64,000 nt of DNA from Brenneria izadpanahii (GCF_017569925.1 NZ_CP050854.1:1550001-1614000); one strand, 5' to 3'; shown: positions 49,277 to 59,308, counted from the stretch's first letter. Made by a program: numbers and translations. Notes: a model not told the origin generated them from the letters alone.

Positions 49277-49352
49277 TTTCTGTTAGAATGCGCCGCGAAC
49301 AGGATGACGAGGCGATCTGACGGTTGGCATCGTTCATTATTTAGGATGACTC

Positions 49353-49844
49353 ATGGTTTGGGTTGATTACGTCATTATTGGCATCATCGGATTTTCGGCG
49401 CTGGTTAGCCTTATCCGGGGGTTTGTACGTGAAGCGTTGTCGCTGGTAACCTGGGGATGTGCGTTTTTTATCGCCAGCCACTACTATGTTTACCTCGCTG
49501 TGTATTTCACCCGTTTTGATGACGAACTGGTACGTAATGGTATTGCTATTGCCATTCTGTTTATTGCGACATTGATTGTGGGTGCTATCGTCAACTATGT
49601 GATTGGTTCATTGGTTGAACGCACAGGGCTTTCGGGCACCGATCGCGTATTGGGCATTTGTTTTGGTGCGCTGCGCGGTGTGCTGATTGTTTCTGCGCTG
49701 CTATTCTTTCTGGATACCTTCACCGGTTTTTCACAGAGCGCTGACTGGAAGCAGTCCCAGTTAATACCGCAGTTCAGTTACATTATCAGGTGGTTTTTTG
49801 ACTACCTGCAAAGCACGTCAAGTTTCTTGCCGCAGCATCTATAG
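49353..49844 (+). CDS. cvpA: CvpA membrane protein, purF operon
   Basis: 163 residues with four hydrophobic segments: [20 protein letters not shown], then [38 protein letters not shown] and [16 protein letters not shown]. CvpA is needed for colicin V production in E. coli and affects envelope and biofilm traits; mechanism unclear. First gene of the PurR-controlled unit, 30 bases before purF. Confidence 0.93.
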   Translation: MVWVDYVIIGIIGFSALVSLIRGFVREALSLVTWGCAFFIASHYYVYLAVYFTRFDDELVRNGIAIAILFIATLIVGAIVNYVIGSLVERTGLSGTDRVLGICFGALRGVLIVSALLFFLDTFTGFSQSADWKQSQLIPQFSYIIRWFFDYLQSTSSFLPQHL

Positions 49845-49874
49845 CTGCGGTAGCGCTGATGAGGAAAAGACACC

Positions 49875-51392
49875 ATGTGCGGTATTGTCGGTATCGCCGG
49901 TTTTACGCCGGTCAACCAGTCGATTTATGACGCGTTAACGGTGTTGCAACACCGTGGGCAGGATGCCGCAGGCATCATCACCATTGATGCCTTAAACTGT
50001 TTTCGCCTGCGCAAGGCCAACGGCCTGGTGAAAGATGTGTTTGAAGCACGGCACATGCAACGTTTACAAGGCAATATGGGTATTGGCCATGTGCGTTATC
50101 CTACTGCGGGCAGTTCCAGCGCTTCGGAAGCGCAGCCTTTCTATGTTAACTCGCCGTTCGGGATCACTCTGGCGCATAACGGTAACCTGACCAACGCGCA
50201 CGAACTGCGTAAAAAGCTGTTCGAGCAAGAGCGCCGTCATGTCAACACCACGTCGGATTCTGAAATTTTATTGAATATCTTTGCCAGAGAACTGGACCGT
50301 TTTCAGCACTATCCGCTGGAAGCCGATAACATTTTTGCGGCAGTTGCCGCGACGCACCAGCAGATTCGCGGGGCTTATGCCTGTGTGAGTATGATTATCG
50401 GTCACGGAATGGTGGCCTTCCGCGATCCGAACGGTATTCGTCCTCTGGTTATCGGTAAACGCGATCTGGAAGACGGGCGCAGCGAATATATGGTGGCGTC
50501 GGAAAGCGTCGCGCTGGATACGCTGGGCTTTGAATTTTTGCGTGATGTGGCGCCGGGAGAGGCGATTTACATCACGGAGAAAGGGCAACTGTTCACCTGC
50601 CAGTGCGCCGAGAATCCGAAAAGCAATCCTTGCCTGTTCGAGTATGTGTATTTCGCGCGGCCGGACTCATTCATCGATAAAATTTCCGTCTACAGCGCGC
50701 GCGTGCGGATGGGGCAGAAGCTGGGCGAGAAGATCGCCCGCCAGTGGGAAGATCTCGACATCGACGTGGTGATCCCCATTCCTGAAACCTCTTGTGATAT
50801 CGCGCTGGAAATCGCGCGCATCATTAACAAGCCGTATCGTCAGGGATTTGTGAAAAACCGTTATGTCGGCCGTACCTTTATTATGCCGGGCCAGCAGGCT
50901 CGCCGTAAATCAGTGCGCCGTAAGCTGAACGCCAACCGCGCCGAGTTTCGCGATAAAAACGTCCTGCTGGTCGATGATTCCATCGTCCGCGGCACGACGT
51001 CGGAGCAGATTGTGGAGATGGCGCGCGAAGCGGGAGCCAAGCGTGTCTATCTGGCCTCGGCCGCGCCGGAAATCCGTTTTCCCAACGTTTATGGCATTGA
51101 TATGCCAAGCGCGAATGAGCTGATTGCCCACGGCCGCGAAGTGGAAGAGATCCGCCAGCTTATTGGCGCAGATGCGCTAATCTTCCAGGATCTTGACGAT
51201 CTGATCGCCGCCGCGCGCGAAGATAACCCGGATATCACCCAGTTTGAATGTTCGGTATTCAACGGCGTGTACGTGACCAAGGACGTCGATCAAAGCTATC
51301 TGGACTATCTGGAAGTCCTGCGTAATGACGATGCGAAAGCGCTGCGTAGCCAGAATGAAGTGGAAGATCTGGAGTTGCACAACGAAGGTTAG
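49875..51392 (+). CDS. purF: PurF amidophosphoribosyltransferase
   Basis: 505 residues. First committed step of purine synthesis: PRPP plus glutamine to phosphoribosylamine. N-terminal nucleophile Cys directly after Met ([10 protein letters not shown]), glutaminase features [12 protein letters not shown] and the [12 protein letters not shown] loop; PRPP-binding motif [17 protein letters not shown] in the phosphoribosyltransferase half. Confidence 0.97.
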   Translation: MCGIVGIAGFTPVNQSIYDALTVLQHRGQDAAGIITIDALNCFRLRKANGLVKDVFEARHMQRLQGNMGIGHVRYPTAGSSSASEAQPFYVNSPFGITLAHNGNLTNAHELRKKLFEQERRHVNTTSDSEILLNIFARELDRFQHYPLEADNIFAAVAATHQQIRGAYACVSMIIGHGMVAFRDPNGIRPLVIGKRDLEDGRSEYMVASESVALDTLGFEFLRDVAPGEAIYITEKGQLFTCQCAENPKSNPCLFEYVYFARPDSFIDKISVYSARVRMGQKLGEKIARQWEDLDIDVVIPIPETSCDIALEIARIINKPYRQGFVKNRYVGRTFIMPGQQARRKSVRRKLNANRAEFRDKNVLLVDDSIVRGTTSEQIVEMAREAGAKRVYLASAAPEIRFPNVYGIDMPSANELIAHGREVEEIRQLIGADALIFQDLDDLIAAAREDNPDITQFECSVFNGVYVTKDVDQSYLDYLEVLRNDDAKALRSQNEVEDLELHNEG

Positions 51393-51425
51393 AAGGTGAA
51401 GTAACAATCTTTTAGCGGTGTAACG

Positions 51426-51457
51426 AAAGGGGAGTTCGCTCAGGCGCGCTCCCCTTT
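51426..51457 (+). terminator. Hairpin after purF
   Basis: AAAGGGGAG / CTCCCCTTT, 9-bp stem with a 14-base loop, 33 bases after the stop. Only a short T-run follows. Confidence 0.6.
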
Positions 51458-51495
51458 CTGTCGCTGAGCCTTTTGACGTTATGCTATATCATTGG

Positions 51496-51579
51496 GTTGT
51501 TCCTGGACTGACGCCCATACATGGGCCGCCGCGAAGCGGTATTCAAAAACATCCCGGATGTTTTTGCCGCAGGAACGAC
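51496..51579. repeat. Complex palindromic element between purF and ubiX
   Basis: Nested inverted repeats: outer GTTGTTCCTG (51496-51505) with CAGGAACGAC (51570-51579); inner AAAAACATCC-C-GGATGTTTTT (51545-51565), bracketed by GCGG/CCGC. It partly resembles the hairpin between hisJ and hisQ. Non-coding, REP- or MITE-like. Confidence 0.65.
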
Positions 51580-51633
51580 GAAGATGGATAACGAAGAAAG
51601 GGATTTACACATTGTTGGTCAGAGGCCGTATTG

Positions 51634-52203
51634 ATGAAGCGACTTATTATAGGTATTTCCGGCGCCAGCGGGGTGATTTATGGCGTTCGCCTGCTGCAGG
51701 TTCTACAGGCGGTCGACGGTATAGAAACGCACCTGATTATAAGTCAGGCGGCCCGGCAGACGCTCTCTTTGGAGACTGATTTCAGCCTGCGCGATGTTCA
51801 GGCTCTGGCTGATGTGGTGCATGATACCCGTGATATTGCGGCCAGTATTTCTTCCGGTTCGTTTACCACCGGCGGAATGGTGATTCTGCCCTGTTCAATA
51901 AAAACCCTGTCCGCGATTGCCCATAGTTACAGTGATAATCTGCTGACGCGCGCCGCCGACGTCGTGCTGAAAGAACGCCGGCCACTGGTGCTCTGTGTTC
52001 GTGAAACGCCGTTGCATCTGGGGCATTTGCGCATTATGACCGCGGCCGTGGAATTAGGCGCGATTGTCATGCCTCCGGTGCCCGCTTTTTATCATCGCCC
52101 GCAAAGTGTGCAGGATATCATCGATCAAACCGTAAATCGGGTTCTCGATCAGTTTGATATTACATTGCCGGAAGATCTCTTTACTCGCTGGCAAGGCGCA
52201 TGA
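51634..52203 (+). CDS. ubiX: UbiX flavin prenyltransferase
   Basis: 189 residues. Makes prenylated FMN, the cofactor of the UbiD decarboxylase in ubiquinone synthesis. N-terminal LIIGISGASGVIYGVRLLQ, ISSGSFTTGGMVILPCSIKT, ERRPLVLCVRETPLHLGHL and PPVPAFYHRPQSVQDI are UbiX signatures. The ATG at 51634 is preceded by AGAGG; a TTG directly before it is unnecessary. Own terminator follows. Confidence 0.95.
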   Translation: MKRLIIGISGASGVIYGVRLLQVLQAVDGIETHLIISQAARQTLSLETDFSLRDVQALADVVHDTRDIAASISSGSFTTGGMVILPCSIKTLSAIAHSYSDNLLTRAADVVLKERRPLVLCVRETPLHLGHLRIMTAAVELGAIVMPPVPAFYHRPQSVQDIIDQTVNRVLDQFDITLPEDLFTRWQGA

Positions 52204-52263
52204 GCGCTGCATGTTTTTTGCGCATGAGTTAACGCGGTGGCGCCAGTAGACGCCCAGTTCAAT

Positions 52264-52283
52264 GCCCCATTTTGGGGCTTTTT
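52264..52283 (+). terminator. Terminator after ubiX
   Basis: GCCCC-ATTTT-GGGGC hairpin followed by TTTTT, 60 bases after the ubiX stop. Confidence 0.8.
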
Positions 52284-52312
52284 GCCGACGATGCATTATT
52301 TTGTTGCCTTGC

Positions 52313-52329
52313 TGCACCTTGATGGTGCT
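52313..52329 (+). promoter_or_regulatory. NtrC binding site upstream of hisJ
   Basis: TGCACC-TTGA-TGGTGCT is a near-perfect dyad of the NtrC type and agrees with the glnA enhancer site (TGCACC-N4-TGGTGC). It lies about 150 bases upstream of the sigma-54 motif at 52475, a normal enhancer distance. Confidence 0.8.
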
Positions 52330-52474
52330 AAAGAATTGCCGTGATTGCCGTTCTGAAACCGGCGTTCGTCGTTCCCTATGAGAAATTAAGCCTAAAAGTT
52401 TTATTAATCATTGTGTTAGGCGGTTTGATGCGTCATTGCCGCAATGTCATTTTGTTAATGTGACTTTCCTATTG

Positions 52475-52490
52475 TGGCATGAAAACTGCA
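52475..52490 (+). promoter_or_regulatory. Sigma-54 promoter of hisJQMP
   Basis: TGGCAT-GAAAA-CTGCA has the -24 GG and -12 GC elements separated by ten bases. In Salmonella the histidine/LAO transport genes are nitrogen-regulated through NtrC and sigma-54. About 120 bases separate it from the hisJ start. Confidence 0.78.
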
Positions 52491-52609
52491 GGGCTTCAGA
52501 GCGGAAGAGTAAAGTCATTAATCTCGTTAGCTGTTTTTAACGCAATAAATCATCCAGATGTCGATAAATAATTTTTGACCTTCAATCACTCATTGGTAAA
52601 GGTAGCAAT

Positions 52610-53389
52610 ATGAAAAAACTAATAAAAGTTTTACCGCTGGCATTAATTCTGGCCGCAGGAAGCGCCATGGCTGATATTCCCAAAACGCTTAAATTGGGGA
52701 CCGATCCTACCTACGCGCCGTTTGAGTCTAAAAATGCCAGTGGTGAACTGGTTGGGTTTGATATCGATCTGGCGAAAGAGCTATGCAAACGTATCGCAAC
52801 CAACTGTACTTTTGTCGAAAGCGACTTTGATGCGCTAATCCCGTCGCTAAAAGCGAAAAAGATCGATGCCATCATTTCTTCGCTTTCCATTACGGAAAAG
52901 CGTCAGCAGGAAATCGCCTTTACTGACAAACTCTACGCCGCCAATGCGCGACTGATCGCCAAAAAAGGCAGCAGCATTCAACCTACGCTGGAATCCCTGG
53001 CCGGCAAACGCGTTGGCGTATTGCAGGGCACCACTCAGGAATCCTACGCCAATGCTAACTGGCAGCCCAAGGGCGTGGATATCGTCGCTTATCAAAACCA
53101 GGATCTGGTCTATGACGACCTGAGAGCCGGCCGTATTGACGCGGCATTCCAGGATGAAGTGGCGGCTAGCGAAGGTTTTCTGAAGCTGGATGTGGGCAAA
53201 GACTATGAGTTCGCCGGCCCGGCGGTGAAAGACGATAAATTTTTTGGCGTGGGCACCGGTATCGGGTTGCGCAAAGAGGATTCAGAATTGAAAGCCGCGC
53301 TGGATAAGGCATTTGCCGAAATGCGCGCTGACGGCACCTACGACACTTTTGCGAAAAAATATTTCGATTTTGACGTCTACGGCGGTTAA
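52610..53389 (+). CDS. hisJ: HisJ histidine (LAO-type) periplasmic binding protein
   Basis: 259 residues. Signal peptide [20 protein letters not shown], mature part from [23 protein letters not shown]_bac_3 signatures: [51 protein letters not shown] and the end [12 protein letters not shown]. Closer to HisJ than ArgT at the ligand end ([18 protein letters not shown]), but ArgT and HisJ share the permease. Only one binding protein is present, whereas E. coli has argT and hisJ in tandem, so it may serve histidine as well as Lys/Arg/Orn. Confidence 0.92.
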   Translation: MKKLIKVLPLALILAAGSAMADIPKTLKLGTDPTYAPFESKNASGELVGFDIDLAKELCKRIATNCTFVESDFDALIPSLKAKKIDAIISSLSITEKRQQEIAFTDKLYAANARLIAKKGSSIQPTLESLAGKRVGVLQGTTQESYANANWQPKGVDIVAYQNQDLVYDDLRAGRIDAAFQDEVAASEGFLKLDVGKDYEFAGPAVKDDKFFGVGTGIGLRKEDSELKAALDKAFAEMRADGTYDTFAKKYFDFDVYGG

Positions 53390-53462
53390 TTCTTCATTAG
53401 TTTTTAAGGTCGGCAACGGGGTGTAGCCACCGGTTTCATCCCGTTTCCCCCACTTTGTCCCG

Positions 53463-53495
53463 GCGTTCAAAGATATCGGGGATATTTTTGAACGC
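53463..53495 (+). repeat. Strong hairpin between hisJ and hisQ
   Basis: GCGTTCAAAGATATC-GGG-GATATTTTTGAACGC: 15-pair stem (one G-U in RNA) with a GGG loop, 74 bases after the hisJ stop. It can protect the hisJ 3' end and lower expression of hisQMP relative to the binding protein. Confidence 0.7.
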
Positions 53496-53575
53496 TGCTT
53501 GCGGCAACATAGAAGATACGTCAAAGAATCATACTTCGTTATCAACTTCTTTTTTACCTTAAGCGGAAATAAGCG

Positions 53576-54265
53576 ATGTTCTACGGCTATTCCCAATTAA
53601 TTCTGGATGGTGCGGCAATGACGTTAAAGCTGGCGGTGAGTTCACTGCTGCTGGCGCTAGTCATTGGCTTGATTGGGGCGAGCGCGAAGCTGTCCAACAA
53701 TCGGCTGCTATCCGGCAGTTTCTCCTGCTATACCACGCTGATTCGCGGCGTGCCTGATTTGGTGCTGATGCTGCTGATTTTCTATGGCTTACAGATAACG
53801 CTGAATAGCGTCACTGAGGCGATCAATTTCAAGCAGATTAATATCGATCCGCTCACGGCAGGCATTATCACGCTGGGCTTTATCTACGGCGCCTATTTTA
53901 CCGAGACATTCCGTGGCGCCTATTTGGCCGTGTCGCGCGGTCAAATTGAAGCGGCGATCGCTTTCGGTTTTTCGCCAATGAAAGTATTTCGTCGCATCCT
54001 GTTTCCCTCAATGATGCGTTTTGCTTTACCCGGAATTGGCAATAACTGGCAGGTCATTTTAAAAGCGACGGCGCTGGTGTCGCTGCTGGGTCTGAACGAT
54101 GTGATTAAGGCGACGCAACTCGCGGGCAAGGGCTCGCATGAGCCGTTTTATTTCGCGCTGGTGGCCGGAGCCATGTATTTGATTTTTACCACCCTCTCCA
54201 ACGGAGTTCTATGGTGGCTGGAAAAACGCTATTCGCAGGGAGTCAGAAAGGTAAGTTATGAGTGA
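53576..54265 (+). CDS. hisQ: HisQ histidine ABC transporter permease
   Basis: 229 residues with about five membrane helices. The binding-protein-dependent permease signature (EAA loop) is ..QIEAAIAFGFSPMKVFRRILFP. Partner of HisM in the HisQMP2 complex for histidine, Lys, Arg and Orn uptake. Overlaps hisM by 8 bases, so the two are translationally coupled. Confidence 0.94.
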   Translation: MFYGYSQLILDGAAMTLKLAVSSLLLALVIGLIGASAKLSNNRLLSGSFSCYTTLIRGVPDLVLMLLIFYGLQITLNSVTEAINFKQINIDPLTAGIITLGFIYGAYFTETFRGAYLAVSRGQIEAAIAFGFSPMKVFRRILFPSMMRFALPGIGNNWQVILKATALVSLLGLNDVIKATQLAGKGSHEPFYFALVAGAMYLIFTTLSNGVLWWLEKRYSQGVRKVSYE

Positions 54266-54974
54266 GATTTTACAACAATATTGGCAGCCCCTGCTGTGGA
54301 GCGACGGTTATCGCCTGACCGGTTTGGCTATGACGATGTGGCTGCTGATTTCCTCCGTGGTGATTGGCGGCGCGCTGGCGATAGTGTTGGCGGTTGCCAG
54401 AGTCTCGCCGCGGCGCCGGTTTAGTTTGCCGGTTTGGGTCTTTACCTACGTTTTTCGCGGTACGCCGCTTTACGTTCAGTTACTGGTTTTTTATTCCGGT
54501 GTTTACAGCCTGGAAGTGGTGCGCGGAACCGATCTGTTGAATGCTTTTTTTCGCAGCGGTTTGAATTGCGCCATTCTGGCGCTGGCGCTGAATACCTGCG
54601 CGTACACCACGGAAATCTTCGCCGGTGCGATTCGCGCCATTCCCTACGGTGAAATTGAAGCCGCCCGGGCTTATGGCTTTTCGCGTTTTAAGCAGTATCG
54701 CTGCATTATCTTGCCGGGCGCGTTGCGTATTGCGCTGCCGGCTTATAGCAATGAAGTGATCCTGATGCTGCATTCGACCGCGCTGGCGTTTACCGTTACC
54801 GTGCCGGATATTCTGAAAGTCGCCCGTGATATTAATGCCGCAACCTATCAACCGTTTTATGCGTTTGGTATTGCCGCGGTGATCTATCTGGTGATTTCCT
54901 TTACGTTGATCGGGCTGTTCAGAAAAGCGGAACAGCGCTGGTTGCGTCATCTTTCTCCCCGTTCATCCCACTAA
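54258..54974 (+). CDS. hisM: HisM histidine ABC transporter permease
   Basis: 238 residues. Membrane helices with EAA loop [22 protein letters not shown] and the N-terminal [20 protein letters not shown] typical of polar amino acid permeases. Forms the heterodimeric channel with HisQ; hisP follows after 16 bases. Confidence 0.94.
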   Translation: MSEILQQYWQPLLWSDGYRLTGLAMTMWLLISSVVIGGALAIVLAVARVSPRRRFSLPVWVFTYVFRGTPLYVQLLVFYSGVYSLEVVRGTDLLNAFFRSGLNCAILALALNTCAYTTEIFAGAIRAIPYGEIEAARAYGFSRFKQYRCIILPGALRIALPAYSNEVILMLHSTALAFTVTVPDILKVARDINAATYQPFYAFGIAAVIYLVISFTLIGLFRKAEQRWLRHLSPRSSH

Positions 54975-54990
54975 ACGCAGGAACAAAAAT

Positions 54991-55764
54991 ATGTCGAATA
55001 ACAAGCTGATGGTGACAGAACTGCGTAAGCGTTACGGCCAGCATGAAGTGTTGAAGGGTATATCATTGCAGGCTAAAGCGGGGGACGTCATCTCGATTAT
55101 CGGTTCATCCGGTTCAGGTAAAAGTACCTTGCTGCGCTGCATCAATTTTCTGGAAAAACCCTGTGAAGGGGCGATTTACGTCAACGATCAGGAAATTCGG
55201 ATGGTGCGCGACAATGATGGCCAGTTGAAGGTTTTTGATAAAAAGCAGCTTCAGATGTTACGCACCCGGCTGACGATGGTGTTTCAGCATTTTAATCTGT
55301 GGAGCTTCATGACCGCGTTGGAAAACGTAATGGAAGCGCCGGTGCAAGTGTTGGGGCTGAGTAAATCCGAGGCGCGCGAGCGTGCGATTTTTTATCTGAA
55401 CAAAGTGGGCATCACGGGCGAGGCGCAGAATAAATACCCGGCGAACCTTTCAGGCGGACAGCAGCAGCGCGTGTCGATTGCCCGCGCCCTAGCGATGGAG
55501 CCGGAAGTGCTGTTGTTCGATGAACCGACATCCGCGCTGGATCCTGAACTGGTGGGCGAGGTGCTGCGCATCATGCAGCAACTGGCCGAAGAGGGGAAAA
55601 CGATGGTGGTGGTGACGCATGAGATGGAGTTTGCCCGCCATGTTTCCAGTCATGTGATCTTTCTTCATCAGGGCGTCATTGAAGAAGAGGGGGCGCCGAG
55701 CGAGCTGTTCGGCAGCCCGAAGAGCTCTCGCTTGCAGCAGTTTCTCTCTGGCTCCCTGAAGTGA
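54991..55764 (+). CDS. hisP: HisP histidine ABC transporter ATPase
   Basis: 257 residues. Walker [16 protein letters not shown], signature [16 protein letters not shown], Walker [15 protein letters not shown], switch His in [10 protein letters not shown]. Energises HisQM. Last gene of the operon. Confidence 0.96.
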   Translation: MSNNKLMVTELRKRYGQHEVLKGISLQAKAGDVISIIGSSGSGKSTLLRCINFLEKPCEGAIYVNDQEIRMVRDNDGQLKVFDKKQLQMLRTRLTMVFQHFNLWSFMTALENVMEAPVQVLGLSKSEARERAIFYLNKVGITGEAQNKYPANLSGGQQQRVSIARALAMEPEVLLFDEPTSALDPELVGEVLRIMQQLAEEGKTMVVVTHEMEFARHVSSHVIFLHQGVIEEEGAPSELFGSPKSSRLQQFLSGSLK

Positions 55765-55789
55765 ATGCAACCCCTTTTTCTCCATCGCC

Positions 55790-55861
55790 ATCCCCGCGCA
55801 GGCGGGGATCTGCTTTTAAGTCGTGGATTGATAGCAGGGAAATTCCTGTTTACGCAGGAAT
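55790..55861. repeat. REP-like hairpin pair after hisP
   Basis: ATCCCCGC-GCAG-GCGGGGAT (55790-55809) and ATTCCTG-N6-CAGGAAT (55842-55861). Both stems are perfect; no T-run follows. They lie between convergent hisP and yfcH and probably mark transcript ends or act as REP/BIME sequence. Confidence 0.6.
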
Positions 55862-55922
55862 GACGGATTTGGATTCGCTATGACCGAGGCCGCTTGATCG
55901 AAGGCTTAAGACGGACATTATG

Positions 55923-56828
55923 TCAGCCTGATTTTTTTGTTACGTCTTCCAGGGCTTCTTTCAGTTCAAAGAAACGAAAGCCGAAGCCCGCCGCCTCCAG
56001 CCGTGTCGGGATCGCTCTTTGCCCGCCGAGTACCAGTGTGGCGGCCTCTCCCATCAGCAATTTTATGGCGAATCCCGGCGCACGAAGGAAACCCGGCCGA
56101 TGCAGAACTTCCGCCAGCAAGGCAGAAAACTGTTCGTTACGTACCGGGTAGGGCGAAACCATGTTAAACGGTCCGCTGAGCACCTCGTTATCCAGTAGAT
56201 AAATAATCCCGTTCACCATATCGTCGATATGAATCCACGGCATGTACTGTTTGCCGGAACCTAACGGGCCGCCGAGTCCCAAACGAAACAGCGGTAACAT
56301 CTTGGCCAGTGCGCCACCCTGGGCGGAAAGCACGATGCCGGTACGTAACAGGCAGACGCGAGTTTTGTCGCTTTCGGCGGACTGCGCCAGCGCTTCCCAA
56401 CGGGCGCAAAGATGATAGGTGAATTCATTGGCGGGCGTTTCATCTTCCGTCACCAGCGCCGCGCCCTGATCGCCGTAATATCCCACCGCGGAGCCTGAGA
56501 TGAAAACGGACGGCGGCTCGCTGCTGGCGTTAATCAGTTTGGCGAGCTGTTCGGTAATATCCCAGCGGCTCTGGCTCAGGCGCTGTTTCTGCTTTGGCGT
56601 CCAGCGTTTATCGGCGATGGGTTCGCCCGCCAGATTAATAACGCCGTCGAAAGCGTTCAGTGAGGTTGTATCATTCAGTGTGGACCAGTATTCCACCTGA
56701 TCGCCCAGTAGCGACCGGGCGCGTTCAGGATTGCGGGTCAGGACGGTAATATGGTGGGAAAGTAGCTGTAGTCGTTGAATCAAATGGCGCCCGATAAGAC
56801 CGGTGCCGCCGGTAACTAATAATTGCAT
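55923..56828 (-). CDS. yfcH: YfcH, SDR39U1-type epimerase family protein
   Basis: 301 residues. N-terminal NAD(P) fold [52 protein letters not shown] with the catalytic Tyr and [18 protein letters not shown] are signatures of the TIGR01777 branch. The substrate is unknown. The gene lies between hisP and folX, as in E. coli, and ends the same strand unit as folX after a repeat element. Confidence 0.9.
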   Translation of the reverse strand: MQLLVTGGTGLIGRHLIQRLQLLSHHITVLTRNPERARSLLGDQVEYWSTLNDTTSLNAFDGVINLAGEPIADKRWTPKQKQRLSQSRWDITEQLAKLINASSEPPSVFISGSAVGYYGDQGAALVTEDETPANEFTYHLCARWEALAQSAESDKTRVCLLRTGIVLSAQGGALAKMLPLFRLGLGGPLGSGKQYMPWIHIDDMVNGIIYLLDNEVLSGPFNMVSPYPVRNEQFSALLAEVLHRPGFLRAPGFAIKLLMGEAATLVLGGQRAIPTRLEAAGFGFRFFELKEALEDVTKKSG

Positions 56829-56840
56829 GTCTGGCCTCGC

Positions 56841-56980
56841 TTATCCCCGTCATCTTTCAAGTTGCAGGTATGCCGGCCGCGTGATGAGGCTTATGAATAA
56901 GCCCGACCGCAAAGGGTCAACGCCTTGCGTTGTTCCAAACGCTAACCTTTTGTCCCGCATCTTGAAATTTATTGAGTATA
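56841..56980. repeat. Palindromic intergenic repeat, TATACCC family, copy 3
   Basis: 140 bases. Left end TTATCCCCGTCATCTTTCAA then GTTGCAGG, right end CCCGCATCTTGAAATTTATT then GAGTATA; the ends are inverted relatives of each other and of the copies at 17457 and 34925. The middle contains GGCTTATGAATAAGCC. It lies between yfcH and folX. Confidence 0.75.
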
Positions 56981-57069
56981 TCTCTTGTTTTTCAAATAAA
57001 TGGCGTTGATTGCTCTTTCGAAACGGCTGGATAGACAGCCTATTTCACGGCTCGCCGGCTGCTGATGGG

Positions 57070-57459
57070 CTAGGTCTTGTGATGATGCGTTGCTTTGTAA
57101 TAACGCATGGTCATAGAGACAGAGTCGGCATACCGCAGGGCAAACAACTTATCCACTTCTACTTCAGCATAGGTGATCCAGTCATGATTGCTGGCGATAT
57201 CAAGCACATCCTGCGTTAATTTTTCCAGCAGGGCAAAACGATTCTCTTCAACGTGGCGAATTATTTTCTTGGTGATGGTGCGGTAATTCAGTGCATCGTT
57301 GATATCTTCGCTGCGGCGTGATTTTTCCGCCGGGTAGTGGATCTCGACGTTGATGACGATATCCTGCTTATTGTTGATCTCTTCTTCCTTAATTCCGACG
57401 AAGGTGCGTAATCGCAGATTTTTTATTCGAATGATGGCATCAGTATTACGGTGTGGCAT
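57070..57459 (-). CDS. folX: FolX dihydroneopterin triphosphate 2'-epimerase
   Basis: 129 residues, T-fold. [64 protein letters not shown] and [21 protein letters not shown] are near-identical to E. coli FolX. Makes the tetrahydromonapterin precursor used for phenylalanine hydroxylase or pterin pools. Shine-Dalgarno AGGGG. Confidence 0.95.
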   Translation of the reverse strand: MPHRNTDAIIRIKNLRLRTFVGIKEEEINNKQDIVINVEIHYPAEKSRRSEDINDALNYRTITKKIIRHVEENRFALLEKLTQDVLDIASNHDWITYAEVEVDKLFALRYADSVSMTMRYYKATHHHKT

Positions 57460-57922
57460 TCATCGCCCCTTTTTTATTTCAAGTTAAGCGTTATCAGCAA
57501 TGCCGCCGCAGGCGCGCGCATCTGCGCTCCGGCGCATTTTGCGGCGTAAGCGCACCGGGAGCCGCACTATATTTTTTATCACAGCACCAGTGGTTTTGGC
57601 CGTCGCTGCGCTTTATGCCGTTCAGGGTATAGGTTATCAACTCTGGCGGGAGTGCGTGAAATCTATCGGGTATAAGCCCTCTTTTGTTGTCTGTGATAAG
57701 AGAAAGATAAGCAGGACGCGGCGCTCTGTCGCCCCAAAATAGTGCGCGCCCTTAAATTACGCACCAAACGCATCATTGTGGATCGTGACGCGTTAACGTG
57801 GTGCGCCGAAGGCGGCAATCCATTTTTCGGAACCGCATTTTGCTGATATCCGCTTTTCTCTGGTATCTGGTACGCTCTTTGCAATACCCCTGCATATTTT
57901 ATTGAAATCAGGGGATGGCTAG
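57460..57922. other. Gene-free region folX-eat
   Basis: 463 bases. A plus-strand open frame at 57500-57742 has no Shine-Dalgarno or family match and is not counted as a gene. The right end holds a sigma-54 promoter motif; GCACC and GGTGC half sites are 40 bases apart near 57758 and 57800, too far for one NtrC dyad. Confidence 0.5.
57868..57883 (+). promoter_or_regulatory. Sigma-54 promoter of eat-eutBC
   Basis: TGGTACG-CTCT-TTGCA fits the -24/-12 consensus (TGGCACG-N4-TTGCA) with one change and has GG-N10-GC spacing. It ends 39 bases before the eat start codon. Predicts activation by an enhancer-binding protein. Confidence 0.75.
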
Positions 57923-59308
57923 ATGAAAAATAATAAGGCAGAACCAGGATTAAAACGTACGTTAGGTAGTTTTCATCTATGGGGCATTGCCGTTGGCTTG
58001 GTAATTTCGGGGGAATACTTTGGCTGGAGTTATGGCTGGGCGCAGGCCGGTACGCTGGGCTTTCTAATAACCGCGCTGGCGATCGCCGCCATGTATTGCG
58101 CTTTTATCTTCAGTTTTACCGAGTTGACCACATCAATACCGCATGCCGGAGGGCCGTTTGCCTACGCTTACCGCGCTTTTGGCCCAACCGGCGGCTTCGT
58201 CGCCGGGTTTGCAACGCTGATTGAATTTGTATTTGCGCCGCCGGCTATTTCGATGGCTATCGGCGCCTATCTGAACGTGCAGTTTCCGTCGCTGGATCCG
58301 AAGTGGGTCGCCGTCAGCGCTTATCTGATTTTTATGGGGCTGAATATTCTCGGCGTTGGCATCGCCGCCACGTTTGAATTGATGGTGACTTTGCTGGCGA
58401 TTTTTGAATTGCTGGTGTTCATGGGCGTGGTGGCGCCAGGTTTCGAATGGAGCAACTTTACCAATCTGGGCTGGGCCGGTTCTGATGGATTTAGCTCGGC
58501 GGCGGTCTCCGGTATTTTCGCCGCGATCCCGTTCGCCATCTGGTTCTTCCTGGCGATTGAAGGCGCGGCGATGGCGGCCGAGGAAGCGAAAGATCCCCGC
58601 CGCACCATCCCTCGCGCCTTTATCTGCGGCATTCTGACGTTAACCCTTTTGGCGGTAGGCGTCATGCTGTTTGCGGGCGGCGTGGGAGACTGGCGTCAAC
58701 TGTCGAATATCAACGATCCGTTGCCTCAGGCGATGAAATTGATTGTCGGCCATAACAGCGGTTGGCTGCATATGCTGGTATGGCTGGGGCTGTTCGGCCT
58801 GATTGCGTCGTTTCACGGTATTATCATGGGATATTCTCGTCAAATCTTCGCGCTGGCGCGCGCGGGGTATTTGCCGAAGCCTTTGGCGCGCATCCACACG
58901 CGTTTCCGTACTCCCCATCGGGCGATCCTGGCGGGCGGGGTTGTCGGTATAGCCGCGATTTTCTCTGATTCGCTGGTGACGATCGGCGGGCAGCCGCTGA
59001 CCGCCAATATTGTAACCATGTCGGTGTTCGGGGCGATTGTGATGTATATCATTTCGATGGCTTCACTCTTCAAACTGCGTCGCAGCGAACCTGCGCTGAA
59101 TCGTCCGTTTCGCGCCCCCTGGTATCCGTTTGCCCCGGCTTTTGCGCTGGTAATGGCGGTAATCTGTCTGGCTGCTATGGTTTATTACAATACCTTACTG
59201 GCAACGATTTTTGCCGCCATGATGTTGGTCGGCTATGGCTGGTTCCGTCTGACCAGCGCAGCGCGCGATTCCGCTGAGCTTGATCCGCAACTGACCGTGT
59301 CCAAATAA
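57923..59308 (+). CDS. eat: Ethanolamine permease (APC superfamily)
   Basis: 461 residues with about 12 membrane helices. APC start LKRTLGSFHLWGIAVGLVISG, then the ethanolamine-permease features GEYFGWSYGWAQAGTLGF, FSFTELTTSIPHAGGPFAYA and EGAAMAAEEAKDPRRTIPRA. Imports ethanolamine as substrate for the lyase encoded next. It differs from EutH of the large Salmonella eut operon and is the type found in Pseudomonas and Acinetobacter. Confidence 0.9.
   Translation: MKNNKAEPGLKRTLGSFHLWGIAVGLVISGEYFGWSYGWAQAGTLGFLITALAIAAMYCAFIFSFTELTTSIPHAGGPFAYAYRAFGPTGGFVAGFATLIEFVFAPPAISMAIGAYLNVQFPSLDPKWVAVSAYLIFMGLNILGVGIAATFELMVTLLAIFELLVFMGVVAPGFEWSNFTNLGWAGSDGFSSAAVSGIFAAIPFAIWFFLAIEGAAMAAEEAKDPRRTIPRAFICGILTLTLLAVGVMLFAGGVGDWRQLSNINDPLPQAMKLIVGHNSGWLHMLVWLGLFGLIASFHGIIMGYSRQIFALARAGYLPKPLARIHTRFRTPHRAILAGGVVGIAAIFSDSLVTIGGQPLTANIVTMSVFGAIVMYIISMASLFKLRRSEPALNRPFRAPWYPFAPAFALVMAVICLAAMVYYNTLLATIFAAMMLVGYGWFRLTSAARDSAELDPQLTVSK

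Noticed and set aside
57500..57742. 80-codon plus-strand frame upstream of eat with a hydrophobic segment
   Set aside because: No ribosome site, no recognisable family, high Arg content, and ends in the promoter region; more likely chance.
57755..57805. NtrC dyad before the eat promoter
   Set aside because: GCACC and GGTGC halves exist but are about 40 bp apart, not the 4-5 bp of a true NtrC site.
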